DNA of 64,000 nt from an uncultured Fibrobacter sp. (GCA_946413655.1 CAMKLO010000001.1:105252-169251); one strand, 5' to 3'. Counted from the stretch's first letter, positions 8,770 through 18,436 are shown. The notes: a model not told the origin generated them from the letters alone. Numbers and translations are program-made.

Positions 8770-10026
8770 ATGAAAGTCTCGTATTTTGTGAGCTTGTTTT
8801 TCGGTTTGGGGCTTGCCGTTTCTTCGATTTTTGCGGCTTCGGATCCCAACTTCCACATTTATCTCGCGTTTGGCCAGTCCAACATGGAAGGCCAAGGCAC
8901 TATCGAAAGTCAGGACAAGACTGTTGATCCCCGTTTCCAGATGCTTTCGACAATCGACAATTTTAATGGACGCAAGTTGGGCACGTGGAACGACGCCATT
9001 CCGCCTCTGGCTAACAAACATGGCGGTTTAGGTCCTACGGACTATTTTGGCCGCACGCTAGTCGAAAAACTGGATCCGCAAATTAAGGTCGGTGTCGTGG
9101 TCGTGGCTATTGCTGGCTGCAGTATTGTGGCGTTTGATTCACCGCTAGACGATGGTTATATGTCTACACAGGCTGGCTGGTTTAAGGATATCGTCAAGGA
9201 CTATGGCGGCGACCCCTACAAGCGTTTGGTCGAAATGGCCAAGAAGGCGAAGGAGGACGGCGTCATCAAGGGTATCATCTTCCATCAGGGTGAAACCGAT
9301 GAGGGCGACAGCGATTGGCCCAACAAGGTCAAGAAAGTCTATGACCGCCTCGTCAAGGATATCGGGCTTGACGAAAACATTCCGTTCTTTGCGGGCGAAG
9401 TTCCGTATAACGGTAGTTCCAAGGGGACGAACAACAACATCAGGCAGCTCCCGAACAAGTCCAAGAATTTCTATCTCGTATCTGCCGAAGGTCTCAACGA
9501 TTTGGACATGATGCGTATTCACTTCTCTTCGCAGGGCTACCGCGATTTCGGTAAGCGCTATGCGGAAAAGGTGATGGAAGTTTTGGGCGATGCTCTCAAG
9601 CCGGTAGTGACAATACCATCGAGTAGCAGTGAGGCTCCGGTAAGTTCATCCGAGGTTGTGCCCGGTTCGTCCGAGAGTGTTGCGAGCAGTTCGTCACGTT
9701 CGCACCACAGAAGTAGCGACAGTCATAATCCCGGCAGTTCTGCAACTGAAGGCGTTGTGATTCCGAATGCAACGCATGCATTGTCCGTGGGTAAAATTGT
9801 ATTTGACGGCAATATACTTCAGGTGCCGCTTACGGTTGCCCGCAATGGCTTTGTGAACGTTCGCCTTTATTCCGTGCTTGGTAACGAAGTCGCGAACATT
9901 ACGGATGTCGTGAATACGGGCACGAACAGCGTCCAGATTTCTAGGAAGAACATCCCGTCTGGCGTCTATATGATGAGCGTCCAGATGGGCTCATCCCACG
10001 TTTCGAAGCGCATCGATTTGAAGTAA
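8770..10026 (+). CDS. CE6-type acetylesterase paralogue, secreted
   Basis: A paralogue of the preceding gene with the same architecture: signal peptide, SGNH/CE6 domain with FGQSNMEGQG near residue 37 and IIFHQGETDEG, a Ser-rich linker, and the C-terminal sorting-like domain. The start is set at ATG 8770 because AAGGAGTG lies just upstream, exactly as in the first copy; an in-frame extension to 8734 crosses the C9 tract and the ribosome binding site and is unlikely. The substrate is probably an acetylated hemicellulose. A hairpin terminator follows at 10049-10077. Confidence 0.86.
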   Translation: MKVSYFVSLFFGLGLAVSSIFAASDPNFHIYLAFGQSNMEGQGTIESQDKTVDPRFQMLSTIDNFNGRKLGTWNDAIPPLANKHGGLGPTDYFGRTLVEKLDPQIKVGVVVVAIAGCSIVAFDSPLDDGYMSTQAGWFKDIVKDYGGDPYKRLVEMAKKAKEDGVIKGIIFHQGETDEGDSDWPNKVKKVYDRLVKDIGLDENIPFFAGEVPYNGSSKGTNNNIRQLPNKSKNFYLVSAEGLNDLDMMRIHFSSQGYRDFGKRYAEKVMEVLGDALKPVVTIPSSSSEAPVSSSEVVPGSSESVASSSSRSHHRSSDSHNPGSSATEGVVIPNATHALSVGKIVFDGNILQVPLTVARNGFVNVRLYSVLGNEVANITDVVNTGTNSVQISRKNIPSGVYMMSVQMGSSHVSKRIDLK

Positions 10027-10048
10027 CTAAAAACACATCCCCAATGTT

Positions 10049-10077
10049 AAGGGCTCTGTACTCCTCGCGGAGCCCTT
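10049..10077. terminator. Bidirectional terminator
   Basis: AAGGGCTC and GAGCCCTT form an 8-bp stem with a 13-base loop. It lies between convergent genes (esterase on plus, TrmO on minus) and is followed by T on the plus strand. Confidence 0.75.
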
Positions 10078-10083
10078 TCTGTA

Positions 10084-10764
10084 TTATGCGATACTCACGA
10101 TTTCCAGTTCTTCGTCAACGACTTTAAACTTGACTTCGTATTCAGCGAAGTTGAATCCGTAAATGCGTTCGGGATTGTTCTGGTAAGCGGGGCGCGGGTC
10201 CTGCTCCAATATTTCGATAAGTGCGGCGCGTTTTTCGGGGCTTGATTTGTCTAGAATGTCGGAATTCTTGACGTGAATCTTGTTGCGGAGAACGGTATCG
10301 GCAAAACCGCCAACGGCTTCGGGATGCGCATCGGCGTAGGGAAGGTACGGCTTGATATCGACAATGGGTGTTCCGTCTAACAAGTCCGCACCGCTGACGA
10401 TAATTTCGGGCCCTTCCGGCGTGTTGAAATTGATACCTTCAATCTTGACGCACGAAAGCGCAATGGGGTTCGGACGAAAACTGGAACGTGTTGCAAAGAC
10501 GCCTAGTCGTTTGTTGCCGCCGAGTCTTGGTGGACGGACGGTCGGGCTCCAGGTTTCGCGGATGTTCTCCGAAAAAATCCAAACAATCCACAGGTGACTG
10601 AAACCTTCGAGACCACGCAATGCGTCGGCGTTGCGGAACTCCGGCTCGAAGCGGATGATCGAGCGCATGCTTTGTACGAGCCCGCTTTGCCGCGGAATGC
10701 CGAACTTTTCGTGAAAGTCGCTCTTGATTCGTGCAATAATTTTAAACGTCAGTTCTTGCATCAT
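10084..10764 (-). CDS. trmO: TsaA-fold tRNA methyltransferase, TrmO-like
   Basis: A 226-residue protein of the TsaA/TrmO family, which uses S-adenosylmethionine to N6-methylate t6A37 in tRNA-Thr. The family core is visible: GLEGFSHLWIVWIF (about residues 50-63), RPPRLGGNKRLGVFATRSSFRPNPIALS (about 80-107, containing the family's FRPNPI signature) and DLLDGTPIVDIKPYLPY (about 128-144). A C-terminal extension with PAYQNNPERIYGF is also typical. Two ATG codons are adjacent at the start. It is cytoplasmic and has no clear operon partner. Confidence 0.88.
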   Translation of the reverse strand: MMQELTFKIIARIKSDFHEKFGIPRQSGLVQSMRSIIRFEPEFRNADALRGLEGFSHLWIVWIFSENIRETWSPTVRPPRLGGNKRLGVFATRSSFRPNPIALSCVKIEGINFNTPEGPEIIVSGADLLDGTPIVDIKPYLPYADAHPEAVGGFADTVLRNKIHVKNSDILDKSSPEKRAALIEILEQDPRPAYQNNPERIYGFNFAEYEVKFKVVDEELEIVSIA

Positions 10765-10783
10765 CTAACAACATAGCAAAAAG

Positions 10784-10826
10784 AAAGGCTAGAGTTCGCA
10801 AGCATTCACTCTGCGCCCTAGCCTTT
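10784..10826 (-). terminator. Terminator of the GH74 gene
   Basis: AAAGGCTAG and CTAGCCTTT form a 9-bp perfect stem; on the minus strand it is followed by a T-rich run. It lies just past the stop of the GH74 gene. Confidence 0.75.
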
Positions 10827-10862
10827 ATAAGTGTGGGGATTGATATAATATTGAAACTTTTG

Positions 10863-13454
10863 TTACTTAATAGCGATAGCCTTCTTCAAAAACAACTTGC
10901 CGTTAGCGCCGACAACCTTTACAATGTATTTGCCGTTTGGAATCTTCTGGAGGCTTACGCTTCTGTTGCCGTTCATGTCTGCGGTGAGGAACGTCTTGCC
11001 GTTTAACGCAATGATTTCGAGTTTACTTTCGCTCGGAACGCTGACTTGGAGCGTCCTGTTTTGCAACGAAAGTGATACTTTGCTCGAACGCATCGAGTGC
11101 GTGCTGATGCCTATCGTCGGGTCTGTCGGGGTGACGATATCGACAAACTTGGTGCCTTCCGGTGCGCCTACGATAGTGCCGCGGCCCACGGTGCTCATAT
11201 AAACGACGCCGAAGTTGTTCATGTCGCCTTGCACGAAGTTTCCGTTACCCGGACCGCCGAACTGGTGCATGTCATCGTTGACGCGTTCAAAAGTCTTGCA
11301 TTTGTCTGTACTGCGGTAGATGCCAATCGGATCGCTAGACTTTGCGGCACCCCAGATGAAAATCGTTTCGTAGTCGCTGCCTTCTTTTGCCTTGCCGATA
11401 CCCACGGCGATTGCAGTCGAAGCGCCTTCGCAGCGGATCCAGCTTTTGCCACCGTCTTCTGTGTAAGCAAGGCCGTATTCCGTGAAGCCCTTCGGTTGCC
11501 AAACTTGTGACTGGTCCATGGGGACCCACAGATGTCCTTCTCTCTTGGGAACGGTGCGGATGAGTCCACCGCCGTTGTAGTATTCGCCGGCCTGTTCGTT
11601 CTGCAAACGGGCTTCGGCTTCTGCAAAAGTCTTGCCGCCGTCAGTAGATCTGTAAAGCGAACCCATGCCGCCCATGACGTAGAACGTTTTCGGATCAACG
11701 GGGTCTGCGACAATGCGGGAATAGTTTGTCTGCGTTCCTGTTTCAACGGCGGTCCAGCTGGCACCATTGTCGTCGGAACGATAGACTGTTGCGCCTTGGT
11801 CTGGGCGGTGCAACATCACCTTGCCGTCAGCAGAAAGTACCACCAAGCCCTTCGGGCCCTTGAGCGTGGTCTTCACGCTGTCCCAGGTCTTGCCCATGTC
11901 GTCGCTGCGGTACATCACGTTGAAGTTCTGCGAATCGTACTTGCCGTAAACGGTAATCACGCCTGTGCGCACCAAGCTTCCGGTGAGCGGAGCGTAACCC
12001 ATGCTTTCGGTCGTGCCGATGGTCGGCTTGTGGCGCTGGGCGCTCTGCTTGATGTCGGTATAGACCGCGCCGTCGTAGTCGCCAATAGCGGTGACTAGCG
12101 GGCCTCCCGGAATGCTCACGATGTCGAGCGGCACTGTCTCTTCGATGCCCTTGGACATGAACTTCCAGAGAGGAACCTTGGCTGAAACGTCTTCGGTCAT
12201 AAAGATGCCGTTACCGCTTGTGACCCACGCTTCCTTGTTGTTGAACGGGTTGATTTCTAGGGAACCCGCCCAGTGGATGGCGTTACCCGGAATCCAGTCG
12301 GTGCCGTTCGCGTCGATGTTCGGAATGTCGTTGTAGTGCTGGCCGTGATTCCAAGTCTTGCCGCCGTCCGTGGTGGCGTAGATGCGGTCGCCGTAGTTTT
12401 CTTTTTCGTCCTTGGTCACGTGGCGGCCGGTGTACTTGCCCAGCGTCGAAATCACGATGTGGTTTTTGTCTAGCGGGTCAATGGCGACGCCGCCGTAAGA
12501 ACTCTTGTCCTTTTCGTAGCTCTTGGTGGTGCTGCCTTCGTGTTCCACGGAATCGCTCGGGGTGAGGTCAGTCCACGTGCCGCCGGCAATGTTGTACTTG
12601 TAAAATCCACCGCTTGCGATGTTGTACGGGCCGGGGCCGTCGGCAAAAGTCACGTACATGTCGCCGTCAACAATCTTTGCGCGGTGTGGCATGAGTCCAG
12701 TAGGGACGCCCTTGATGGCTTCCCAGGTAGCGCCGCCGTCGTGGCTGACTTGCAAATTATCCTTGGTTTCGGAAATGCCGATGTAGATGGTCTTGGTGGA
12801 GCCGTCGGCGTTCTTGCCCTGCGTTTCGTCGAACATCACAAAGCTGATGCCGTTCACGCCGTTCAGGCTGGATTCTGTGGCAGTAGAAAGGGCAACCTTA
12901 TAGACGCTTGCCCAAGTTTTTCCGTAGTCGGTACTTTTGTAAAGGCCCTTGGTGCGGCTACCGCAGAAGATGATGTTTGGCTTGTTGGGGTCAACCGCTA
13001 GCTTTTCGCCGGTCTGGCGGCCCATGCCGTTGCCGTGGGCGAGCATTTCCACGTAGCTCGTGTCCCAAGTGGCGCCGAAATCTTCACTGCGGAGCACGGC
13101 GGTGCGGCCCTTGCTAAAATAGCCAGTGCCGGCCAGTACGTAAATGCGCTTGGGGTCCGTGGGGTCGAGCGCGAAAGCTTCGGTGCCGTAAAGTCCCTTG
13201 TCGTTTTCCGAGATGAAATCCATCAGCGGAATCCAGGTCTTTTTCTCGAAATCGAAACGGTAAATACCGCCCACGTCGGTGCGGGCGTACAGCAAGTTCT
13301 TGGCCTTTGGGTGGAACATCACGGCAGAGACGAATCCGCCGCCATCAAAGCGCACGTTTCCCCATTCGTACTTCTCGGCACTTGCGGTCGAGGCGAGTGC
13401 AGCCAAGGCGGCGATGCCGATTATGGACGATTTGAACGAAATTTGACCAAACAT
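10863..13454 (-). CDS. GH74 xyloglucanase, secreted, with C-terminal sorting-like domain
   Basis: An 863-residue secreted protein with a signal peptide cleaved near residue 26. Repeated Asp-box-like segments (SxDxGxTW) run through the chain, as expected for the twin beta-propellers of GH74. The segment LLYARTDVGGIYRF places the likely catalytic base at Asp60, and TAIGDYDG places a likely catalytic acid at Asp459, matching the two Asp positions of characterised GH74 endo-xyloglucanases. The last 75 or so residues form the beta-rich C-terminal domain shared with other secreted enzymes here. It is monocistronic, with its own terminator. The expected role is cleavage of xyloglucan outside the cell. 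Confidence 0.88.
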   Translation of the reverse strand: MFGQISFKSSIIGIAALAALASTASAEKYEWGNVRFDGGGFVSAVMFHPKAKNLLYARTDVGGIYRFDFEKKTWIPLMDFISENDKGLYGTEAFALDPTDPKRIYVLAGTGYFSKGRTAVLRSEDFGATWDTSYVEMLAHGNGMGRQTGEKLAVDPNKPNIIFCGSRTKGLYKSTDYGKTWASVYKVALSTATESSLNGVNGISFVMFDETQGKNADGSTKTIYIGISETKDNLQVSHDGGATWEAIKGVPTGLMPHRAKIVDGDMYVTFADGPGPYNIASGGFYKYNIAGGTWTDLTPSDSVEHEGSTTKSYEKDKSSYGGVAIDPLDKNHIVISTLGKYTGRHVTKDEKENYGDRIYATTDGGKTWNHGQHYNDIPNIDANGTDWIPGNAIHWAGSLEINPFNNKEAWVTSGNGIFMTEDVSAKVPLWKFMSKGIEETVPLDIVSIPGGPLVTAIGDYDGAVYTDIKQSAQRHKPTIGTTESMGYAPLTGSLVRTGVITVYGKYDSQNFNVMYRSDDMGKTWDSVKTTLKGPKGLVVLSADGKVMLHRPDQGATVYRSDDNGASWTAVETGTQTNYSRIVADPVDPKTFYVMGGMGSLYRSTDGGKTFAEAEARLQNEQAGEYYNGGGLIRTVPKREGHLWVPMDQSQVWQPKGFTEYGLAYTEDGGKSWIRCEGASTAIAVGIGKAKEGSDYETIFIWGAAKSSDPIGIYRSTDKCKTFERVNDDMHQFGGPGNGNFVQGDMNNFGVVYMSTVGRGTIVGAPEGTKFVDIVTPTDPTIGISTHSMRSSKVSLSLQNRTLQVSVPSESKLEIIALNGKTFLTADMNGNRSVSLQKIPNGKYIVKVVGANGKLFLKKAIAIK

Positions 13455-13802
13455 GCTGTCTCCGTCTATATTTTGAGAACAATTAAACCCTTACATCTAT
13501 TTGTAATATACATAAAAATTGATAAAACGTTTCTTATATAATCCTTAAAATTAGAAAATTTTTGAGAACATTTTAAAGACGCTTTTTTTGAAAAAAACAA
13601 ACCCTGGCATAGCTGCCAGGGAAACATCATTTTTTTAAAGAGTTATGAGTTCTGAGTTACTAGGGCGACTTCGTCGCAGTTCTAAGTTTGAAGTTACTAG
13701 TTACTAGAGATGTTCTTGTTGCATCCACTAGTAACTATTAACTAGTAACTAGTAACTATTAACTAAATTCCACTAACTAGTAACTGCGCCGTAGGCACTT
13801 AA
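13455..13802. other. Non-coding gap with terminator and TAACTAGT strings
   Basis: The gap holds the promoter region of the GH74 gene (13455-13560), a terminator at 13602-13621 and, from about 13640 to 13800, a low-complexity series of ACTAGTAACTA-type units in direct and inverted order. No ORF of interest was seen. Confidence 0.6.
13602..13621 (-). terminator. Terminator of the phosphatase-fold lipoprotein gene
   Basis: CCCTGGCA/TGCCAGGG stem with a 4-base loop, followed on the minus strand by TTTGTTTTTTT. Confidence 0.75.
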
Positions 13803-14852
13803 TTACTCCGCTCCGATGCCAAGTCCTCTAAACGGCACGTACCTGATTTGGTTCTTGTTGTCGATGATGACGGCGACACCGGTCAAGAAGTACGGCCAAT
13901 GTCTCGATGCCGGATCGTGGAATCTGTAATTTACAGTGCCGTTCGAGGCGAAAACGGAGAGCGGCAGGATGAAGTCGTCGTGGGAGCAGATGACGCGGAA
14001 CTTGTTCATGGAGGCGTAATCCGGTGCAATGTGCGTTTTGACGATTTCTTCGGTTTTTGTCTTCAGGTCGTCGAGAGCATCGGAGTACATGTTGTCGTAA
14101 GCCCAGCCGGCAATGACGAGACGGACGTTCGTCGTGGAATCTTCGTAGAATTTATAGCGGTCCTTGTCCTTCTTGTACCAGCTGATGGAATAAATATCAG
14201 AGGAGTCATGCGGGAATGTCGCCTGGCCACGACCTTGGTTGATGTAGAAGCAAGTTTGTTCGGTACGGAGGTATTTGGTATGCGTGTATGTGAATTCATC
14301 GGCGCTTGCGAGCTTTTTGCCGACAGCGATAGCTTGGCGTACGCCGTCCGAAGGTTGCCCCTTGATGGAATCAGGTTCGGTTTCCCAATAGGTGAGAGGC
14401 GTTTCCTTGCCTGTTTGGGCATCGTCGCGTTCTCCGTGGCGAATGACGAAGACCGCTTTTTCGTTGCAGCGGACGCTCTTGAAAACATCGGCGATATCGG
14501 CAAGCCCGATGGAGTCGAGGGGGATTGTTGCGACCGGAGTCTCGACGCAGTTCGGGTCAGCAGGAGTCGTTGCCGCACTTGATTCGGGAGCGGTTGCAGA
14601 AGAGCTGGATTCGACACCCGGCACGGTTGCGGAACTGGAAATTCCCGGCTGCGTTTGCGTGGCGGAGGAGGCTGGTTCCGTGACGCTAGAAAGCGGGTCG
14701 GGCGGCAGCGTCTGTGCATTGGAAGAGGCGGGAACCACATTACCTTGATTAGGGAAGGCGCTGGTCGAACTGTCGTCACCGCAGGCGGTTAAGAGAGACG
14801 CCGCCAAAAGTGCACCTTTAAAAGCCAATGAAATACGTGTTTTTTTATGCAT
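13803..14852 (-). CDS. Histidine phosphatase-superfamily lipoprotein
   Basis: A 349-residue lipoprotein with lipobox LLTAC (Cys24) followed by about 70 residues of Ser/Ala/Pro/Thr linker. The folded domain carries VFVIRHGERDD, the RHG motif of the histidine phosphatase (phosphoglycerate mutase-like) superfamily, and a later ICSHDDFILPL in the position of the second catalytic His. It probably acts at the cell surface or in the periplasm as a phosphatase of unknown substrate. It is monocistronic. Similar Ser-rich lipoproteins are common in Fibrobacter. Confidence 0.78.
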   Translation of the reverse strand: MHKKTRISLAFKGALLAASLLTACGDDSSTSAFPNQGNVVPASSNAQTLPPDPLSSVTEPASSATQTQPGISSSATVPGVESSSSATAPESSAATTPADPNCVETPVATIPLDSIGLADIADVFKSVRCNEKAVFVIRHGERDDAQTGKETPLTYWETEPDSIKGQPSDGVRQAIAVGKKLASADEFTYTHTKYLRTEQTCFYINQGRGQATFPHDSSDIYSISWYKKDKDRYKFYEDSTTNVRLVIAGWAYDNMYSDALDDLKTKTEEIVKTHIAPDYASMNKFRVICSHDDFILPLSVFASNGTVNYRFHDPASRHWPYFLTGVAVIIDNKNQIRYVPFRGLGIGAE

Positions 14853-14952
14853 TGCGTAAAAATCCTTGTTTTATCCCTTTAAATTTATTTTTGTTGGGGT
14901 ATTTCATCAAGTAAAATTTTTTGAAATAGCCTCTAAAGTAGCTCGCCAGTCA

Positions 14953-15717
14953 TTAATTATTGTAATTAATCTCGTTCCGGCGCTTGAGTTCTTTGTTCAG
15001 CGGCCAGTAAATGAATGCAAAAACGATGTACCCGATGAGGAGCACAATCCAGTGGTTGAGTCCAAGTCCGATTTCCACGTAGCGCATGGTGATGAACATG
15101 AACGGCCCAGCGATGAGGAACAGCGGAAGTTGCCTGCACTGGTCGCCGAGCGAATAGCGGCTTTCGTAGCTTACAATGGAGTTCATCATTGGAAAACTGG
15201 TGCAAAAACCGCCCATCAGGCGCTTGATGAGCATGAGTCCGGAAACCACGCCTGCGATGGCGGGTGCTTTTATATATACAGGAAGCGGAGTCTTGTAACG
15301 CACGCCGGACTTGTATTTTTGCTTCTGGAAAAAGACGATGCCGATGATAAGGTCGAAAAGGCAGGCCCCGAGAAAGTACGCTTCGCCTTCGGGGATGCGC
15401 GAGTGCAGAAAGGTGCCGAGACAGACGAAAAAGGCGAGCCCCGCGATGATGGAAAGCACGATAGGGACTTTTGCTTTATAGTGGAGCAGACGCACGATAT
15501 GCACGTACAGCATGCACATGAACCCGGAAACGGCGTTTTCGGTGCCCATCGGGAGTCCGACGGCGATATAGGCGAAACCGCAGGGGATAGGGATGGTCGC
15601 CGTGACGGCTTTGAGCTGCGGATCTTTCAGGTAGGCGCTCAGAGTTCCGAGGGCGGTCACCATAAAGACGAGTAGCCAGTCGTAAATCCCGAAATGAAAG
15701 TTCAAATCTTCCAACAT
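14953..15717 (-). CDS. Integral membrane protein of unknown function
   Basis: A 254-residue protein with about seven hydrophobic segments, the first at residues 14-28, and charged loops such as LKDPQLK and QKQKYKSG. A short C-terminal cytoplasmic tail (NKELKRRNE) follows. I do not recognise the family. It is divergent from the pyrophosphatase gene with about 100 bp between them, so shared control is possible but nothing in the sequence shows it. Confidence 0.6.
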   Translation of the reverse strand: MLEDLNFHFGIYDWLLVFMVTALGTLSAYLKDPQLKAVTATIPIPCGFAYIAVGLPMGTENAVSGFMCMLYVHIVRLLHYKAKVPIVLSIIAGLAFFVCLGTFLHSRIPEGEAYFLGACLFDLIIGIVFFQKQKYKSGVRYKTPLPVYIKAPAIAGVVSGLMLIKRLMGGFCTSFPMMNSIVSYESRYSLGDQCRQLPLFLIAGPFMFITMRYVEIGLGLNHWIVLLIGYIVFAFIYWPLNKELKRRNEINYNN

Positions 15718-15817
15718 TGAGTAAAAAAATAGAAAAGTCCGTACCTTTTTCGACTTTGCATTATAAATTTATCTTGGGTATTTTTTTGGGTGATATAGCC
15801 CAATAAGCGAGGTGTTC

Positions 15818-18187
15818 ATGCTCTCGATTCCATCTTATTGGTATTTTATCCCGGTTGCATCGTTGGTTGCTCTGGGAATGGCTTTGTTCTTTTATCGCTT
15901 CATGAAGCGTCAGCCTGGCGGTAACCAAAAGATGGAGGATATTGCGCGCTACGTGCGCGTGGGGGCGTATGCCTACCTTAAGCGGCAGTACAAGACTGTA
16001 TCCATAGTCTTTGGCGTTCTTTTCGTGGTGTTCCTCGTGCTGGCACTGCTCGGCATCCAGAATCCGTTCGTGCCGGTGGCGTTTTTGACGGGTGGCTTCT
16101 TTAGCGGCCTGTGCGGCTTTTTGGGCATGAAAACGGCGACTTATGCGAGTTCCAGGACGGCAAACGGCGCAATTTCGAGCCTGAATCGCGGGCTTGTCAT
16201 TGCATTCCGCAGCGGGGCCGTGATGGGGCTTATCGTCGTGGGCTTTGGTCTTCTCGACATTTCGGCTTGGTTCTTTTTGCTCAATTACATATACGACCAC
16301 AACGTCTGGCAGTTCGGGGCGGATATCGCGTCGAAACTTTCGCTGGGGGCGTGGAACGATAACATGGTGAACAATGCCGAGTGGGCGCATGCGAAGATGG
16401 TGGAAATCACGACGACGATGCTCACCTTTGGCATGGGGGCGTCGTTGCAGGCGCTTTTTGCCCGCGTGGGTGGCGGCATTTACACCAAAGCGGCCGATGT
16501 CGGTGCTGACCTCGTGGGAAAAGTCGAGGCGGGAATCCCCGAAGACGACCCGCGTAACCCGGCGACCATTGCAGATAATGTTGGCGACAACGTGGGTGAC
16601 GTGGCAGGCATGGGCGCAGACCTTTATGAATCCTATTGCGGTTCCATCCTTTCGACGGCGGCGCTAGGGGCCGCGCTCCCGATGGGTGGCGTCAAAATGG
16701 TCATTGCTCCGATGGTTGTCGCGGCGATTGGAATTTTGCTTTCGATTTTGGGAATTTTTGCAGTGCGCACGCGCGAAGATGCCGACACGAAGTCGCTTTT
16801 GCGTTCGCTACTCACGGGGACGCTCGGTTCTTCGGTGCTGATTCTTTTGGCGCTTTGGGTGCTCGTGAAATTTGATTTCATTTCGATGGGAATTTTTGGC
16901 TCCGTGCTTTCTGGCCTTGCGGCTGGCATTCTCATTGGGCAGTTTACGGAATACTATACGTCCGATGCTTACAAGCCGACGCGCGGAATCGCTGGCCAGG
17001 CGAAACTTGGCGCTGCGACGACAATTATCGACGGCATTTCGGTCGGCATGTTCTCTACGGGACTTCCGGTGGTGACTATTGTCATTGGCATTGTGGCAGC
17101 CTTTGGATGTGCTGGTGGCTTTAGCGACATGGCTGTGGGACTTTATGGCGTGGGCTTTGCCGCTGTGGGCATGCTCAGCACGCTTGGCATCACGCTTGCG
17201 ACGGACGCCTTTGGCCCGATTGCGGATAACGCTGGCGGTAACGCCGAGATGGCCGGTCTCGACCCTGAAGTGCGTGCCCGTACCGATGAACTCGACATGC
17301 TGGGAAATACGACTGCAGCAACAGGCAAGGGCTTTGCGATTGGCTCTGCGGCGCTGACCGCGATGGCGCTCCTCGCTTCTTACATCGAGGAGGTGAAAAT
17401 CTGGCTCGGACATTTGGCTGCATCGGCCGAGGGCGTATGGAAAGTCGGCTCCGTCGCGTTTGCGAACGGCGCGAATGATTTGATGACGGCGCTTTCGGGT
17501 GTGGCTGGCGTAAAATTCCTCGATGGAGGGACACGCGCGATTGCAGAAAATGGTGACCTCGTGGGAATGGTCGCAAATAAGGTAAACTACGTTGACTTTA
17601 TGCACATTTACAACCTCAACTTGATGAACCCCATGCTTTTGGGCGGGCTGTTTATCGGTGCGATGATGACGTTCGTGTTCTGCGCATTGACCATCAAGGC
17701 GGTGGGCCGTGCGGCAAGTGCGATGGTCGAAGAAGTGCGTCGCCAGTTTCGTGAAATCCCGGGAATCATGGAAGGCACGGGCGAGCCGGATTACGCCCAG
17801 TGTGTTGAAATCTCGACGACGGGCGCCCAACATGAGATGGTTATCCCCTCGGTGCTTGCGGTTGTTGTTCCTGTGCTGGTGGGGCTTACGATGGGCGTTG
17901 CGGGCGTGTTCGGCCTTTTGGCGGGCGGGCTTGCATGCGGCTTTGCGCTTGCGACAATGCTCAATAATGCCGGCGGCGCCTGGGACAATGCGAAAAAGTT
18001 TGTTGAAAAAGGCAATTACGGCGGCAAGGGGTCCGACACGCACAAGTCCGCAGTCGTTGGCGATACCGTGGGTGACCCGTTCAAGGATACCGCAGGCCCC
18101 TCGCTCAATATTTTGATTAAACTCATGACCATGGTGAGCGTCGTGTTCGCCGGCGTCATTGTGCGATTCGGGAATATGTTGTTTTAG
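15818..18187 (+). CDS. hppA: Membrane-bound ion-pumping pyrophosphatase, K+-dependent sequence class
   Basis: A roughly 789-residue membrane pyrophosphatase with about 16 hydrophobic segments. Signature segments are present: EDDPRNPATIADNVGDNVGD for Mg-PPi binding, DNAGGNAEMAG, and a C-terminal VVGDTVGDPFKDTAGP. The GNTTAATGKG segment carries Ala where K+-independent enzymes carry Lys, so the protein belongs to the K+-dependent class; whether it pumps H+ or Na+ cannot be settled by eye. The ATG at 15818 is preferred (GAGG nine bases upstream) over the in-frame GTG at 15812. It is monocistronic and uses pyrophosphate energy to build an ion gradient. Confidence 0.93.
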   Translation: MLSIPSYWYFIPVASLVALGMALFFYRFMKRQPGGNQKMEDIARYVRVGAYAYLKRQYKTVSIVFGVLFVVFLVLALLGIQNPFVPVAFLTGGFFSGLCGFLGMKTATYASSRTANGAISSLNRGLVIAFRSGAVMGLIVVGFGLLDISAWFFLLNYIYDHNVWQFGADIASKLSLGAWNDNMVNNAEWAHAKMVEITTTMLTFGMGASLQALFARVGGGIYTKAADVGADLVGKVEAGIPEDDPRNPATIADNVGDNVGDVAGMGADLYESYCGSILSTAALGAALPMGGVKMVIAPMVVAAIGILLSILGIFAVRTREDADTKSLLRSLLTGTLGSSVLILLALWVLVKFDFISMGIFGSVLSGLAAGILIGQFTEYYTSDAYKPTRGIAGQAKLGAATTIIDGISVGMFSTGLPVVTIVIGIVAAFGCAGGFSDMAVGLYGVGFAAVGMLSTLGITLATDAFGPIADNAGGNAEMAGLDPEVRARTDELDMLGNTTAATGKGFAIGSAALTAMALLASYIEEVKIWLGHLAASAEGVWKVGSVAFANGANDLMTALSGVAGVKFLDGGTRAIAENGDLVGMVANKVNYVDFMHIYNLNLMNPMLLGGLFIGAMMTFVFCALTIKAVGRAASAMVEEVRRQFREIPGIMEGTGEPDYAQCVEISTTGAQHEMVIPSVLAVVVPVLVGLTMGVAGVFGLLAGGLACGFALATMLNNAGGAWDNAKKFVEKGNYGGKGSDTHKSAVVGDTVGDPFKDTAGPSLNILIKLMTMVSVVFAGVIVRFGNMLF

Positions 18188-18409
18188 TTGTTAGTCGATG
18201 GTCATTAGCCATTGGTTGTTGACTGAAGACCATTTGTATTAGTTAGACATTTCTTACTTAATTAGATTAGTCTAATTTTTGGATTGTTTCGAGTCCATTT
18301 GGAGTAGAACTTTCTTTGGTAAATTTCTAAAATAAATTTCAGAGAGAATTGCCATAGAATCTCTGCTGGCATATAGATTTCGTTACCTCATATATGCTAG
18401 ATAGGTTAT

Positions 18410-18436
18410 CCCGCCTTGGCTAAGGCTTAAGGCGGG
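18410..18436 (+). terminator. Rho-independent terminator
   Basis: CCCGCCTT/AAGGCGGG stem followed by ATTTTTGATTTTAT. It stands 38 bp before the DUF3793 start, so it either ends readthrough from the pyrophosphatase gene or acts as a leader terminator. Confidence 0.7.

Noticed and set aside
13640..13800. CRISPR-like array or origin iterons
   Set aside because: Units are short, degenerate and in mixed orientation, with no constant repeat and spacer pattern, and no cas or replication genes nearby.
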